55,484 bases of DNA from Desulfovirgula thermocuniculi DSM 16036 (GCF_000429345.1 NZ_AUBR01000017.1:1-55484), one strand, 5' to 3'. Counted from the first letter of the stretch, positions 12,095 to 25,233 are shown. Numbers and translations: made by a program. Notes: generated by a model not told the origin, from the sequence alone.

Positions 12095-12125
12095 CATTTT
12101 TTCTTTTTTAGAGGGGGTTTTGGAC

Positions 12126-12821
12126 GTGCCCTTTACGCTTGACCCGGAAACGCTGAAATTCGACCGGGACGGGCTCATCCCGGCCATCATCCAGGACGTG
12201 GAAAGCGGTCGGGTGCTGATGATGGCCTACATGAACAGGGAAGCGCTGGCCAAAACGCTTGCTTCCGGTGAAACCTGGTTCTGGAGCCGCAGCCGCCAGA
12301 AGCTCTGGCACAAGGGAGAGACCTCCGGCCACGTGCAGGAGGTGGTGGAGGTGTACACCGACTGCGACCGGGACACGCTCCTGCTCAAGGTAAGGCAAAA
12401 GGGGGCCGCCTGCCACGAGGGCTACTTTTCCTGCTTCCACCACCGGGTGGGAGAGGGGGGGGAATGGGAGGTCACCGAGCAGCGGCAGTTCGACCCCCGG
12501 GAAGTTTACGGGGAGAAACGGGAAAGGGACCAGGCCGCCGGCCCGGCCGTCATCGAGGAACTGTACGGGATCATCAAGGACCGCCGGGAAAAGAGGCCCG
12601 AAGGATCCTACACGGCCAAGCTCTTCGACAAGGGACTGGACAAGATGCTGGAAAAGCTGGGCGAAGAGGTGGTGGAGCTCATCATCGAGGCCAAGAACCG
12701 GGACAGGGAAGAAGTGGTGGAGGAGGCCGCCGACGTGCTCTACCATCTGCTGGTGGTCCTGGCCGAGCAGGGCATTCCCGTGGAGGAGCTTTTTGCCGAG
12801 CTGGCCAGGAGGAGAAAGTAG
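12126..12821 (+). CDS. hisI: Bifunctional PR-AMP cyclohydrolase / PR-ATP pyrophosphohydrolase
   Basis: HisIE fuses steps two and three of histidine synthesis. The N-terminal HisI domain (about 1-110) has [19 protein letters not shown] and the metal-binding cysteines in YTDCDRD and GAACHEG. The C-terminal HisE domain (about 135-231) has [18 protein letters not shown] and [15 protein letters not shown] 12126 is preferred because GAGGGGG lies 8 bases upstream; a TTG at 12120 is in frame but only 2 bases from that site. It ends the his operon. Confidence 0.95.
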   Translation: MPFTLDPETLKFDRDGLIPAIIQDVESGRVLMMAYMNREALAKTLASGETWFWSRSRQKLWHKGETSGHVQEVVEVYTDCDRDTLLLKVRQKGAACHEGYFSCFHHRVGEGGEWEVTEQRQFDPREVYGEKRERDQAAGPAVIEELYGIIKDRREKRPEGSYTAKLFDKGLDKMLEKLGEEVVELIIEAKNRDREEVVEEAADVLYHLLVVLAEQGIPVEELFAELARRRK

Positions 12822-12828
12822 GGGCTTG

Positions 12829-12837
12829 TGCTATAAT
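12829..12837 (+). promoter_or_regulatory. Extended -10 promoter candidate for pcrA
   Basis: TGCTATAAT is a perfect TATAAT hexamer preceded by the TGN extension; no convincing -35 box is present at 17 bases. Transcription would begin near 12844, just before the AGGAG at 12851-12855. This would give pcrA a promoter separate from the his operon. Confidence 0.5.
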
Positions 12838-12855
12838 AGCATGTGGTGTGAGGAG

Positions 12856-14997
12856 ATGGATTTGCTGCAGGGCTTAAACCAGGCCCAGGTGGAAGCGGTA
12901 AAGCACACCGACGGTCCTCTCCTGGTGCTGGCCGGGGCGGGAAGCGGCAAGACCCGCGTGCTGACCACCCGCATTGCCTATCTTTTGCAGCAGGGCGTGG
13001 AGCCCCACCGCATCCTGGCCATCACCTTTACCAACAAGGCCGCCCAGGAGATGAAGGAGCGGGTGCAGGCCCTGGTGCCCCATGCGGCCCGGGACCTGTG
13101 GGTTTTGACCTTCCACGCCGCCTGCCTGAGGATCCTGCGCCAGCAGGCGCGCCATCTGGGCTACGCCGAAAACTTCGTCATTTACGACGAGGACGACCAG
13201 GAAACGCTGCTCAAGGAGTGCTTAAAGGAACTCAACCTGGACGAGAAGAAATTCCCGCCCCGGGCGCTGGCTGCCGTCATCTCCCGGGCCAAGAACAGGC
13301 TCATCACCCCGCAAGATTTTTACGAGCAGGCAGGCGACGCCTTTTCCCTCAAGGCGGCGCAGGTCTACCGCCTCTACCAGGACAAGCTCTTCCGCCTCAA
13401 CGCCCTGGACTTTGACGACCTGCTCATGCTCACGGTGCGCCTCTTCCGGGAAAACCCGGCGGTGCTGCGCCACTACCAGCAGCGTTTCCGCTACATTCTG
13501 GTGGACGAGTACCAGGACACCAACCACGCCCAGTACGTGCTGGTAAACCTCCTGGCCCGCGAGCACCGCAACCTCTGCGTCGTGGGCGACCCCGACCAGA
13601 GCATTTACGGCTGGCGCGGGGCGGACATCCAGAACATCCTCGACTTTGAGCGGGACTACCCCGACGCCCGGGTGATCCTGCTGGAGCAGAACTACCGCTC
13701 CACGCAAAACATCCTGGATGCCGCCAACCACGTCATACGCCGTAACAGGCGCCGCAAGGAAAAGCGCCTCTGGACAGCTGCCGGCCCGGGAAGCCCGCTG
13801 GTGGTCTACATGGCCGGCGACGAACAATCCGAAGCCCTCTTTGTGGCCGAGCGCATTGCCCGCCTGCACCGGCAGGGCGTACCATACCGCCACATGGCGG
13901 TGCTCTACCGCACCCACGCCATGTCCCGGGTGCTGGAGGAGGTCCTGCTTTACCGCGGCATCCCCTATGCCATTGTCGGCGGCCTGCGCTTCTACGAGCG
14001 CAAAGAAATTAAGGACCTGCTGGCCTACCTCCGCCTCCTGGTGAACCCCGCCGATGCGGTGAGCTTGAAGCGCATCATCAACGTGCCCCGGCGGGGGGTC
14101 GGCGAGGCGTCGCTAAACCGCCTCCTCTTCTTTGCCGCCGAGAAAAACATCCCGGTGCTGGAAGCCCTGGGCAGGGCCGAGGAGGTACCCGGGCTTCCCG
14201 CCAGGGTGCGCGCAACCTGCCGCGAGCTGGCGGCCATGTTTGCCTGGTTTTACGCAAACCAGCACCGTCTGAGCATTACCGAGCTAACCCGGGAGGTGCT
14301 CGCAAGAACCGGCTACTGGCAGGAGCTGGAGGAGGAGGGTACCCCGGAAGCCCGCACCAGGCAGGAAAACCTGCGGGAGTTCCTCTCGGTAACCCAGGAG
14401 TTTGACCGGCGGGCGCAAGGCGGCACGCTGGCCGACTTCCTGGCCGAGATCGCCCTCTTAAGCGACGCGGACACGTTGGACCGGGAGGCCGATCGGGTGG
14501 TGCTCATGACCCTGCACAGCGCCAAGGGTCTGGAGTTTCCCGTGGTCTTTCTGGTGGGCATGGAGGAAGGGGTTTTCCCCCACGCCCGCTCCCTGGCCGA
14601 CCCGGCGGAGCTGGAAGAAGAGCGGCGGCTGTGCTACGTGGGCCTGACCAGGGCCCGGGAGAGGCTCTACCTCACCTACGCCTGGCAGCGCACGCTTTAC
14701 GGCGTCACCCGCCACAACCCACCCTCCCGCTTCCTGGAGGAAATACCGCCGCACCTCGTGGCCGCAAGTGACCCCCTGGACGAAAGCTGCGAGGACGCCG
14801 CAAACGACGCCATCCAGCCGCGGGCGCACCAGCCGTACTCCCCCGGCGATCTCGTTTACCACCGCAAGTGGGGCCGCGGCAGGGTGGTGAAAATAAAAGG
14901 CCAGGGCGAAAACGCCGAGCTGTGGGTGGAATTCCCCAACCTGGGCGTGAAAACCCTCCTGGCCCGCTACGCGCCCCTGGAAAGAATTTCTGGTTGA
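12856..14997 (+). CDS. pcrA: ATP-dependent DNA helicase PcrA/UvrD family
   Basis: This is a superfamily 1A 3'-5' helicase acting in repair and plasmid or replication-fork processing. Motifs in order are GLNQAQVEAV (Q motif), LAGAGSGKTRVLT (Walker A), ILVDEYQDTNHAQY (motif II), VVGDPDQSIYGWRGA (motif III), EQNYRSTQNIL (IV), MTLHSAKGLEFPVVFLVG (V) and YVGLTRARERLYLTYA (VI). The last 50 residues (YSPGDLVYHRKWGRGRV onward) form the Tudor-like PcrA C-terminal domain known to bind RNA polymerase. The start is uncertain: ATG 12856 is directly after AGGAG, and TTG 12862 has better spacing. ATG 12841 is unlikely because it lies at the predicted transcription start. Confidence 0.94.
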   Translation: MDLLQGLNQAQVEAVKHTDGPLLVLAGAGSGKTRVLTTRIAYLLQQGVEPHRILAITFTNKAAQEMKERVQALVPHAARDLWVLTFHAACLRILRQQARHLGYAENFVIYDEDDQETLLKECLKELNLDEKKFPPRALAAVISRAKNRLITPQDFYEQAGDAFSLKAAQVYRLYQDKLFRLNALDFDDLLMLTVRLFRENPAVLRHYQQRFRYILVDEYQDTNHAQYVLVNLLAREHRNLCVVGDPDQSIYGWRGADIQNILDFERDYPDARVILLEQNYRSTQNILDAANHVIRRNRRRKEKRLWTAAGPGSPLVVYMAGDEQSEALFVAERIARLHRQGVPYRHMAVLYRTHAMSRVLEEVLLYRGIPYAIVGGLRFYERKEIKDLLAYLRLLVNPADAVSLKRIINVPRRGVGEASLNRLLFFAAEKNIPVLEALGRAEEVPGLPARVRATCRELAAMFAWFYANQHRLSITELTREVLARTGYWQELEEEGTPEARTRQENLREFLSVTQEFDRRAQGGTLADFLAEIALLSDADTLDREADRVVLMTLHSAKGLEFPVVFLVGMEEGVFPHARSLADPAELEEERRLCYVGLTRARERLYLTYAWQRTLYGVTRHNPPSRFLEEIPPHLVAASDPLDESCEDAANDAIQPRAHQPYSPGDLVYHRKWGRGRVVKIKGQGENAELWVEFPNLGVKTLLARYAPLERISG

Positions 14998-15035
14998 TCT
15001 GGCCATAATAGTAAACAAAGCCTTCCGGAGGAAAC

Positions 15036-15896
15036 ATGAGCCGCTTGCTGCTGGTGGCCGTGCTCACCGCCGTCATCCACATGATCAACACCCTCATTTA
15101 CTCCGTGCGCCTGGCCGGGGTGCGCACCAAGCGCCTGGCCACGGCCCTGTCCCTGTTCCAGGTAATCTTCCTGGTGGCCAGCACGGCCAACCTCATTCAG
15201 GCCCCCCTGATGTCGGCCATTGTGGAGCACGCCATCAATGCCGGCCTTGCCCATGCCGGGGGAGGCAACGTCCTGGACGACCCTTACTACCGCGCCCAGC
15301 TGGCCCGCCTCAACGCGGACATACGCCTGGTCATCCTGGCCGCCACCGCCGGTACCCTGCTGGGAGGGCTGCTCATACCTACCTTCGTGCGCCTCTTTAC
15401 CAGGGGCATCTTCCTCCTGGAGGAAATTGGCTCGGTACCTCGCATGATACTCAGGGTCTTCCTTTCGCCCCGCTACCTGGCGGCCATTGCCAGGCAGGTG
15501 GAGCTTCCCAGCATCGGGCGCTTCCGCGACGCCTTGCGCCGCCCCCTGGCCATACCCGTCAACTTCCTGGTGGCCAACGTGCTCATCACCGGCATTTGGA
15601 CCACCGGGGTGCTTTCCGCCCTGTACGCGGGGGCGCTCATCCCCCAGTACCGCTCCACCGCCACCCTTACTTCGGGCATTGTCAACGGCGTGGCCGCCGT
15701 GCTGGCCGCCACGGTGGTGGACCCCACGGCGGCCATGATCACCGACCAGGCCATGCGGGGAGCACGCCCGGAGGAAGACGTAAAGCAAATGGCCGTTTAC
15801 CTGGCCTTAACCAGGCTCGCCGGCACCCTCCTTGCCCAGCTGTTCTTTGTGCCGGGAGCTTTAATCATCCGTTTTGTGGCCGAGCTGATCACTTAA
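15036..15896 (+). CDS. amj: Amj-family lipid II flippase (YdaH, DUF2837)
   Basis: I recognise this 286-residue, strongly hydrophobic protein as the Amj/YdaH family by its N-terminus, VIHMINTLIYSVRLAGVRTKR, and the following ANLIQAP segment. In Bacillus subtilis Amj is an alternative to MurJ that flips the peptidoglycan precursor lipid II across the membrane. About six transmembrane segments are visible. ATG 15036 follows GGAGG. It sits between pcrA and ligA with no functional link apparent. Whether a MurJ is also present cannot be told from this window. Confidence 0.88.
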   Translation: MSRLLLVAVLTAVIHMINTLIYSVRLAGVRTKRLATALSLFQVIFLVASTANLIQAPLMSAIVEHAINAGLAHAGGGNVLDDPYYRAQLARLNADIRLVILAATAGTLLGGLLIPTFVRLFTRGIFLLEEIGSVPRMILRVFLSPRYLAAIARQVELPSIGRFRDALRRPLAIPVNFLVANVLITGIWTTGVLSALYAGALIPQYRSTATLTSGIVNGVAAVLAATVVDPTAAMITDQAMRGARPEEDVKQMAVYLALTRLAGTLLAQLFFVPGALIIRFVAELIT

Positions 15897-17936
<2,040 letters not shown>

Positions 17937-17961
17937 CAAATTTAAAAGGAAGGTGCGGGAA

Positions 17962-18246
17962 ATGATTTCCATAAAGGAAGTGGAGCACGTGGCCCTGCTG
18001 GCCCGCCTGGAGCTAAGCGAGGAAGAAAAGGAGATGTACGCCCGGCAACTGGGGGCCATCCTGGAGTACGCGCAGATGCTCAACGAGCTGGATACCGCCG
18101 ACGTGCCGCCGACCGCCCACGTCTTGCCCCTGCAGAACGTGTGGCGGGAAAAGGACGAGGTGGGCCGGCAGCTGGAACCCGAAGAGGTTCTGGCCAACGC
18201 CCCGGACAGGGAAGGGCAGTTTTTCAAAGTGCCGCGCATTGTGTGA
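17962..18246 (+). CDS. gatC: Asp/Glu-tRNA amidotransferase subunit C
   Basis: GatC is the small scaffold subunit that stabilises the GatA-GatB complex. The 94-residue protein has the family pattern [16 protein letters not shown] and an [13 protein letters not shown] region. I chose ATG 17962 because AAGGAAGG is 8 bases upstream; GTG 17953 overlaps that ribosome site. It is the first gene of a gatC-A-B operon. Confidence 0.94.
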   Translation: MISIKEVEHVALLARLELSEEEKEMYARQLGAILEYAQMLNELDTADVPPTAHVLPLQNVWREKDEVGRQLEPEEVLANAPDREGQFFKVPRIV

Positions 18247-18260
18247 GGAGGGAAAAGGAC

Positions 18261-19718
<1,458 letters not shown>

Positions 19719-19731
19719 GGAGGGAAAAGCG

Positions 19732-21186
19732 TTGCACGACTATGAAGCCGTTATCGGTCTGGAAGTTCACGTGGAGCTGAAGACCAACACCAAGATCTTC
19801 TGCCGGTGCCCCACCGCCTTTGGCGGGGACCCCAACGCCCACGTCTGCCCCGTCTGCCTGGGCCTGCCGGGGGTTTTGCCGGTCTTAAACAAAAAAGTGC
19901 TGGAGTACGCCATCAAGGCCGCCCTGGCCTTGAACTGCGAGATTGCCGCGTACTCCAAGTTCGACCGCAAGAATTACTACTACCCGGACCTACCCAAGAA
20001 CTACCAGATATCCCAGTACGACCTCCCCTTGGCCAGAAACGGCTACCTGGACATTGAAGTTGACGGGGAAGTTAAGCGCGTGGGCATCATCCGCATCCAC
20101 ATGGAGGAGGATGCGGGGAAGCTCCTGCACCAGGGTACCATCACCACCACGCCCTACTCCCTGGTGGACTACAACCGCACGGGCGTACCCCTCATCGAGA
20201 TTGTTTCCGCGCCGGACCTGCGCACGCCCGAGGAAGCCAAGGCCTACCTGGAAAAGCTCAAGGCCATCATCCAGTACACCGGCGTCTCCGACTGCAAGAT
20301 GGAAGAGGGCAGCCTGCGGTGCGATGCCAACGTCTCCGTGCGCAAAAAGGGCAGCCGGGAGTTCGGCACCAAGACGGAAATAAAGAACCTGAACTCCTTC
20401 AAAGCCGTGCAGCGGGCCCTGGCCTACGAGATCAGGCGCCAGGTGGCCGTGCTGGAAGAAGGGGGCAGGATTGTCCAGGAAACCAGGATGTGGGATGAGG
20501 CCGAGGGCGTCACGCGCTCCATGCGCAGCAAGGAGGAAGCCCACGACTACCGCTACTTCCCCGAGCCGGACCTGGTGCCCCTGGTCATCGACCGGCAGTG
20601 GGTGGAGGAGATCCGCGCCAGCCTCCCGGAGTTGCCGGACCAGCGCCGCCAGCGGTACATTAAGCAGTACGGGCTACCCCCTTACGATGCCGCCGTGCTC
20701 ACCGCCACCAAGGAGATGGCTGACTACTTTGAGGAGTGCGTGGCCCTTTACCCCAACGCCAAGGCCGTCAGCAACTGGGTCATGGGGGACCTCTCGCGGC
20801 TCTTAAATGCCCACAACCTGGAGATCACCCGGTGCAAGATCAGGCCGCAGCAGCTGGTGGACCTGCTGCGTCTGATGGATAAAGGCACCATCAGCGGGAA
20901 AATAGCCAAGACGGTATTCGAAGAGATGTTTGCCACGGGGAAGGACCCGGAGGAAATTGTGCGGGAGCAGGGGCTCGTGCAAATTACCGATGAAGGGGCC
21001 ATCGCCGCCGTGGTGGAGGAGGTGCTGGCCGCCAACCCCAAGGTGGTGGCGGACTACCTGGGCGGCAAGGAGAAGGTGTTTGCCTTCCTGGTGGGGCAGG
21101 TTATGAAGGCCACGCGGGGCAAGGCCAACCCGGAGCTGGCCAACCGCCTGCTGAGGGAAAAGCTGGAAAATTTGAAGGGGCGGTAG
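19732..21186 (+). CDS. gatB: Asp/Glu-tRNA amidotransferase subunit B
   Basis: GatB binds the misacylated tRNA and carries out ATP-dependent amidation. Family motifs are [12 protein letters not shown] at the N-terminus, a zinc site (FCRCPTAFG and [11 protein letters not shown]), [22 protein letters not shown], and a C-terminal YqeY-like helical domain. TTG 19732 lies behind AAGGAGGG and gives 484 residues. Its TAG stop is embedded in the loop edge of the transcription terminator that follows. Confidence 0.95.
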   Translation: MHDYEAVIGLEVHVELKTNTKIFCRCPTAFGGDPNAHVCPVCLGLPGVLPVLNKKVLEYAIKAALALNCEIAAYSKFDRKNYYYPDLPKNYQISQYDLPLARNGYLDIEVDGEVKRVGIIRIHMEEDAGKLLHQGTITTTPYSLVDYNRTGVPLIEIVSAPDLRTPEEAKAYLEKLKAIIQYTGVSDCKMEEGSLRCDANVSVRKKGSREFGTKTEIKNLNSFKAVQRALAYEIRRQVAVLEEGGRIVQETRMWDEAEGVTRSMRSKEEAHDYRYFPEPDLVPLVIDRQWVEEIRASLPELPDQRRQRYIKQYGLPPYDAAVLTATKEMADYFEECVALYPNAKAVSNWVMGDLSRLLNAHNLEITRCKIRPQQLVDLLRLMDKGTISGKIAKTVFEEMFATGKDPEEIVREQGLVQITDEGAIAAVVEEVLAANPKVVADYLGGKEKVFAFLVGQVMKATRGKANPELANRLLREKLENLKGR

Positions 21187-21204
21187 TTATACCGCCCCTT
21201 TTTT
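21175..21204. terminator. Bidirectional terminator shared by gatB and the MFS gene
   Basis: An 11-bp perfect stem, AAGGGGCGGTA (21175-21185) against TACCGCCCCTT (21190-21200), closes a 4-base loop and is followed by a T run on the plus strand. On the minus strand A-rich sequence precedes it, so it can also stop the convergent MFS transcript. The final gatB codons form the left arm. Confidence 0.88.
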
Positions 21205-22459
21205 ACGCCTTCACCGTCTCGCTCTCGGGCACTGCCTTTACCGGAGGCTTGGTAATGAAGCTCAGGATGGCCGCCACCACCAGGAGGGCGGCGGAAATCA
21301 GATAGGCCGCATTGTAGCCGCCCGTGAGGTCGGCCGCCCGCCCGGCAATGATGGGCCCGAGGAGGGAGGCCGCACCCCAGCCGGTAAAGACCAGGCCGTA
21401 GTTAATGCCGGCGTTCTTCAAGCCAAAGAAGTCAAAGGTGGTCGAGGGAAAGAGGGAGAGGTTGGCGCCGTAAGCAATGCCGGTGAGGATGGACCCGATG
21501 GTCAGGGTCACCGCATCCCGGTACGAGGCAAAGAGCAGCATGTTGGCCGCCTGGATGGCAAAGACCAGGAGCATGGTGTTGGTGCGGCCCAGGCGGTCGG
21601 ATAGCCACCCGGCCAGCACGCGCCCGCCGGCGTTGGCCACGGCCAGGATGGCCACGAAGACAAAGCCCCACTGGATGCCGGCCTGGATCTGGGCAATCTT
21701 GGCCAGGTGCCCGATAATCATCAGGCCGGCCGAGGCGGCAAAACAGAACATGAGCCACAGCAGGTAAAACTGGGCCGTGCCAAGCATCTCGGCGGGCGTA
21801 AAGTCGTACTTGGAGCTGGCCGCCGCCGCCGCCCTGGTGGCCGGGGGCGGTCCCCCGTAGGGCACATAGCCTGCCGGCGGGAAGGCCAGCACCTGGGCCA
21901 AAACAATGATGGCTACCAGGAAGATAATACCTTCATAGATAAAGGCCTTGGCAATACCGTAGTTGGCCAGGAAATACTTGGTCAAGGGGGCAATGTACAC
22001 CGAAGCCAGGCCGTAACCGGCCACCACCAGGCCGGCAATGAGGCCCTTCTTGTGGGGCTGGAACCACTTCACCGCCGCGGGGGTGGGGGCGGAATAACCG
22101 AAGCCCATGGCCGCGCCGGCCAGCAGGCCGAAGCCAATGGTAATGCCCGTCAGGCTGAGGGTGGCACCCGAAAGGAACATGCCCGCACCGGCCAGAATGC
22201 CCCCGATGGTGGCCACCAGGCGGGGCCCGTAGCGGTCGACCATGCGCCCCGCAGGTACCATGCACAGGGCGAAAACGACGCAGGCCAGGGTGTAGGGGAA
22301 CTGCGACTGGGTCTTGGTCCACCCCAGTTTGTCGATGAGCGCGGCGGCAAAAACGCTCCAGGAGTAGAGAACCCCCAAGCAGAGGTTTATGCCCATCCCT
22401 GCCAAGGTAACCGACCACGCCCTGGCCAAACTCGGCTGGTTAGGGTTTACCTGAGCCAT
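21203..22459 (-). CDS. MFS transporter, OFA (oxalate/formate antiporter-like) family
   Basis: A 12-segment major facilitator protein of about 418 residues. The N-terminus (MGINLCLGVLYSWSVF), the segment GYSAPTPAAVKWFQPHKKG and the loop AGRMVDRYGPR mark it as OFA family, whose members exchange or take up small monocarboxylates or dicarboxylates such as oxalate, formate or lactate. The substrate cannot be read from the sequence. ATG 22459 is preferred over GTG 22468, since GGGAGG lies 8 bases before ATG. It stands alone, convergent with gatB and divergent from the citrate-synthase-like unit. Confidence 0.88.
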   Translation of the reverse strand: MAQVNPNQPSLARAWSVTLAGMGINLCLGVLYSWSVFAAALIDKLGWTKTQSQFPYTLACVVFALCMVPAGRMVDRYGPRLVATIGGILAGAGMFLSGATLSLTGITIGFGLLAGAAMGFGYSAPTPAAVKWFQPHKKGLIAGLVVAGYGLASVYIAPLTKYFLANYGIAKAFIYEGIIFLVAIIVLAQVLAFPPAGYVPYGGPPPATRAAAAASSKYDFTPAEMLGTAQFYLLWLMFCFAASAGLMIIGHLAKIAQIQAGIQWGFVFVAILAVANAGGRVLAGWLSDRLGRTNTMLLVFAIQAANMLLFASYRDAVTLTIGSILTGIAYGANLSLFPSTTFDFFGLKNAGINYGLVFTGWGAASLLGPIIAGRAADLTGGYNAAYLISAALLVVAAILSFITKPPVKAVPESETVKA

Positions 22460-22735
22460 AAACGGCACCTCCCATACCGTACCTTAAATTTGCTTACCCT
22501 TTTTAAGCTCACCTCCATCCGCACTTCCTCCAAGGCATCCCCCCCATATTAAAGGCTACTTGCTGCTTTTATTTTATAAAGCCTGCCAAAATCCATATAT
22601 GAAAATCCCGGCAATTAACAAATCACCCCACCAAACGGTTAGGTAGCGCTTCCTTCAAGGACCCCCTGCAGGAAAAAGCACAATTCTGACCGTTAAAAGC
22701 CGGAGAATGCCCGTCAGCGAGCAAAAACAAAAAAC

Positions 22736-22765
22736 TTTTCAGTTAACCAACATTTGTGGTATTAT
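22736..22765 (+). promoter_or_regulatory. Candidate promoter of the 22817-26756 operon
   Basis: Within the 357-base gap 22460-22816, TTTTCA (22736-22741) and TGGTATTAT (22757-22765) form a weak -35 with an extended -10, spaced 18 bases. Transcription would start near 22772 and leave a leader of about 45 bases. The rest of the gap is AT-richer than its surroundings and should hold the divergent MFS promoter; I see no riboswitch or T-box motif in it. Confidence 0.45.
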
Positions 22766-22816
22766 TTTTACTGTATATCCGGTGTCGCAATCTGATACAA
22801 ACGGGGTGATCTTCTC

Positions 22817-23962
22817 ATGCAGGAACCGGCGGCGCGGCAAATCTTCATCGTCGACACCACCCTGCGGGACGGGGAGCAAACGGCAGGAGTGGTCTTCGCC
22901 AACCGCGAGAAGGTGCGCATTGCCAAGCTTTTAGACGAAATAGGGGTGCACCAGATTGAGGCGGGCATCCCCGTCATGGGTGGGGACGAGATGGAGGCCA
23001 TCAAGGAGATCGTGCGCTCCGGGCTGCGGGCCAGCATTATGGGCTGGAACCGCCCGGTGATTTCCGACATTGAGGCCTCCCTGGCCTGCGGCGTCGACGC
23101 CGTGGCCATCTCCATCTCCACCTCGGACATCCACATCAAGTACAAGCTGCAAACCAGCCGCGAGTGGGTTCTGGAGCAAATGGTTAAAGCCGTAGAGTTT
23201 GCCAAGAAGCACGGCCTCTACGTCTCGGTAAACGCAGAAGACGCCTCCCGCAGCGATATGGACTTCCTCATCCAGTTCGCCCGGGCGGCCAAGGAGGCCG
23301 GCGCCGACCGCCTACGCTACTGCGATACGGTGGGCATCCTGGATCCCTTCCTCACCTACGAGCGCGTCCGCACCATCCTCCAGCATGTGGATATCGACAT
23401 CGAAATGCACACCCACAACGACTTCGGCATGGCCACCGCCAACGCCCTGGCCGGCGTGCGCGCCGGCGCCAAGTACGTGGGCGTCACCGTCATCGGCCTG
23501 GGCGAGCGGGCGGGCAACGCCGCTTTAGAAGAGGTGGTCATGGCCTTAAAGCATATCATGGGCATCGACCTGGGCTTTAAGACGGAAATGTTCCGGGAGA
23601 TTGCCGAGTACGTTTCCCGGGCTTCGGGCAGGGAACTGCCGGCCTGGAAGGCCATTGTGGGCTCCAACATGTTTGCCCACGAGTCGGGCATTCACGCCGA
23701 CGGTGCCCTGAAAAACCCCAAGACGTACGAGGCCTTCCATCCGGAGGAGGTGGGCCTGGAGCGCCAGATCGTCATCGGCAAGCACTCGGGCACCGCCGCC
23801 CTAAGGGCCAAGTTTGCCGAGTACGGCATTCATTTAAGCGAGTTCCAGGCCCGGGAGCTCTTGCCCAAGATCCGCGCCTACTGCGTGCAGCTCAAGCGCC
23901 CGCTCTTTGACAAAGAGCTCATGTACATCTACGAGGATTACTTTGGTGGAAAGAGGGGATAA
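22817..23962 (+). CDS. Homocitrate-synthase-like enzyme (NifV type; possible Re-citrate synthase)
   Basis: This 381-residue DRE-TIM metallolyase condenses acetyl-CoA with a 2-oxo acid. Visible motifs are VDTTLRDGEQTAGVVF, the metal-binding MHTHNDFGMATANA and GLGERAGNAALEEVVMAL, and the C-terminal FAHESGIHADG. It resembles NifV homocitrate synthase over its full length and lacks the regulatory domain of LeuA. No nif genes are nearby. Instead it leads an operon with an aconitase-family pair and an isocitrate-type dehydrogenase, so the substrate may be oxaloacetate (as in the Re-citrate synthase of Clostridium kluyveri, which belongs to this superfamily) or 2-oxoglutarate. Sequence alone does not decide. 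Start ATG 22817 follows GGGGTGA. Confidence 0.85.
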   Translation: MQEPAARQIFIVDTTLRDGEQTAGVVFANREKVRIAKLLDEIGVHQIEAGIPVMGGDEMEAIKEIVRSGLRASIMGWNRPVISDIEASLACGVDAVAISISTSDIHIKYKLQTSREWVLEQMVKAVEFAKKHGLYVSVNAEDASRSDMDFLIQFARAAKEAGADRLRYCDTVGILDPFLTYERVRTILQHVDIDIEMHTHNDFGMATANALAGVRAGAKYVGVTVIGLGERAGNAALEEVVMALKHIMGIDLGFKTEMFREIAEYVSRASGRELPAWKAIVGSNMFAHESGIHADGALKNPKTYEAFHPEEVGLERQIVIGKHSGTAALRAKFAEYGIHLSEFQARELLPKIRAYCVQLKRPLFDKELMYIYEDYFGGKRG

Positions 23963-23966
23963 AAAC

Positions 23967-25229
23967 TTGGGCCAGACCATAGCGGAAAAGATCCTCTCCG
24001 CGCACAGCGGCCAGGAAGCCTACGCCCACGACATTGTGGTTGCCCGGGTGGACTTCATCATGGGCCAGGACGGCACCTCGCCGCTGGCCATCCGCTCCTT
24101 TGAGGAAATGGGCGGCAGGCGGGTCTTCGACCCCGAGCGCGTCGCCTTTGTCATCGACCACAGCGCTCCCAGCCCAAGCGAGGGGGTTTCCAACCTCCAC
24201 CAGCTCATGCGCCGCTTTGCCCGCGAGCAGGGCATCCACCTCTACGACATCGGCGAAGGCGTGTGCCACCAGGTGGTTCCGGAAAGCGGGCGCGTGGGGC
24301 CGGGGTCGCTGGTCATCGGCGCCGACTCCCACACCTGCACCTACGGGGCGCTAAACGCCCTGGCTACCGGCGTCGGGTCCACAGACCTGGCAGCGGCCAT
24401 GATCTCCGGACAGATGTGGTTTAAGGTGCCCGAAACCTTCAGGATCGTCTGCCGCGGCACGCTGCCCCCGGGAGTTTACGCCAAGGACCTCATCCTCTAC
24501 CTCATCGGCCAGCTGACGGCCGACGGCGCCACCTACATGGCCGTGGAGTTTGCCGGGGAGGCTATCGCCCAGCTGTCCATGGAAGGGCGCTTTACCGTAG
24601 CCAACATGGCCGTGGAAATGGGGGCCAAGGCCGGCCTTATGGAAGCCGACGACAAGACCCTTGCCTGGCTGGCCCGCCACACCCGCCGCCAGTTCGTGCC
24701 CGTAAGACCCGACGAGGATGCCCGCTACGCCCGCGTGGCCGAATACGACGTCTCGCGGCTCTCCCCCCAGGTGGCCTGCCCTCACAGGGTGGACAACGTC
24801 CGCCCGGTGGAGGAAGTGGCCGGGACGCCCGTGCAGCAGGCCGTCATCGGCACCTGCACCAACGGGCGGCTGGAAGACCTGCGCGTGGCGGCCAGGATCC
24901 TGGCCGGCAGGCGCGTGCACCGGGACGTGCGCCTCGTCGTGGCCCCTGCCTCGCGGCAGGTATACCTGGAGGCCATGCGGGAGGGCATTATCCAGGCACT
25001 GGTGGAAAGCGGTGCCGCCGTGGTCACGCCCGGCTGCGGCCCCTGCGTGGGCACCCACAACGGCATTCCTGCCGACGGGGAGAACGTCATTTCCACCGCC
25101 AACCGCAACTTCAAGGGGCGAATGGGCAACAACAAGGCCTTCATCTACCTGGCTTCGCCGGCCACCGTGGCCGCCTCCGCCCTAACCGGCAAGATAACCG
25201 ACCCGCGCCACTTTCTGGAAAGCAGGTGA
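23967..25229 (+). CDS. Aconitase-superfamily hydratase, large subunit (LeuC/HacA-like)
   Basis: This 420-residue protein is the 4Fe-4S-binding large subunit of a two-part hydro-lyase (isopropylmalate isomerase, homoaconitase or a split aconitase). Cluster cysteines are visible in GADSHTCTYGA and in PGCGPCVGTHNG; GTCTNGRLEDL is also family-typical. I chose TTG 23967 because AGAGGGG precedes it by 8 bases; the upstream frame overlaps the previous gene. It sits 4 bases after the synthase and 4 bases before its small subunit, so the three form one transcription unit. The position argues for (homo)citrate rather than isopropylmalate as the substrate. Confidence 0.88.
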   Translation: MGQTIAEKILSAHSGQEAYAHDIVVARVDFIMGQDGTSPLAIRSFEEMGGRRVFDPERVAFVIDHSAPSPSEGVSNLHQLMRRFAREQGIHLYDIGEGVCHQVVPESGRVGPGSLVIGADSHTCTYGALNALATGVGSTDLAAAMISGQMWFKVPETFRIVCRGTLPPGVYAKDLILYLIGQLTADGATYMAVEFAGEAIAQLSMEGRFTVANMAVEMGAKAGLMEADDKTLAWLARHTRRQFVPVRPDEDARYARVAEYDVSRLSPQVACPHRVDNVRPVEEVAGTPVQQAVIGTCTNGRLEDLRVAARILAGRRVHRDVRLVVAPASRQVYLEAMREGIIQALVESGAAVVTPGCGPCVGTHNGIPADGENVISTANRNFKGRMGNNKAFIYLASPATVAASALTGKITDPRHFLESR

Positions 25230-25233
25230 TCCC

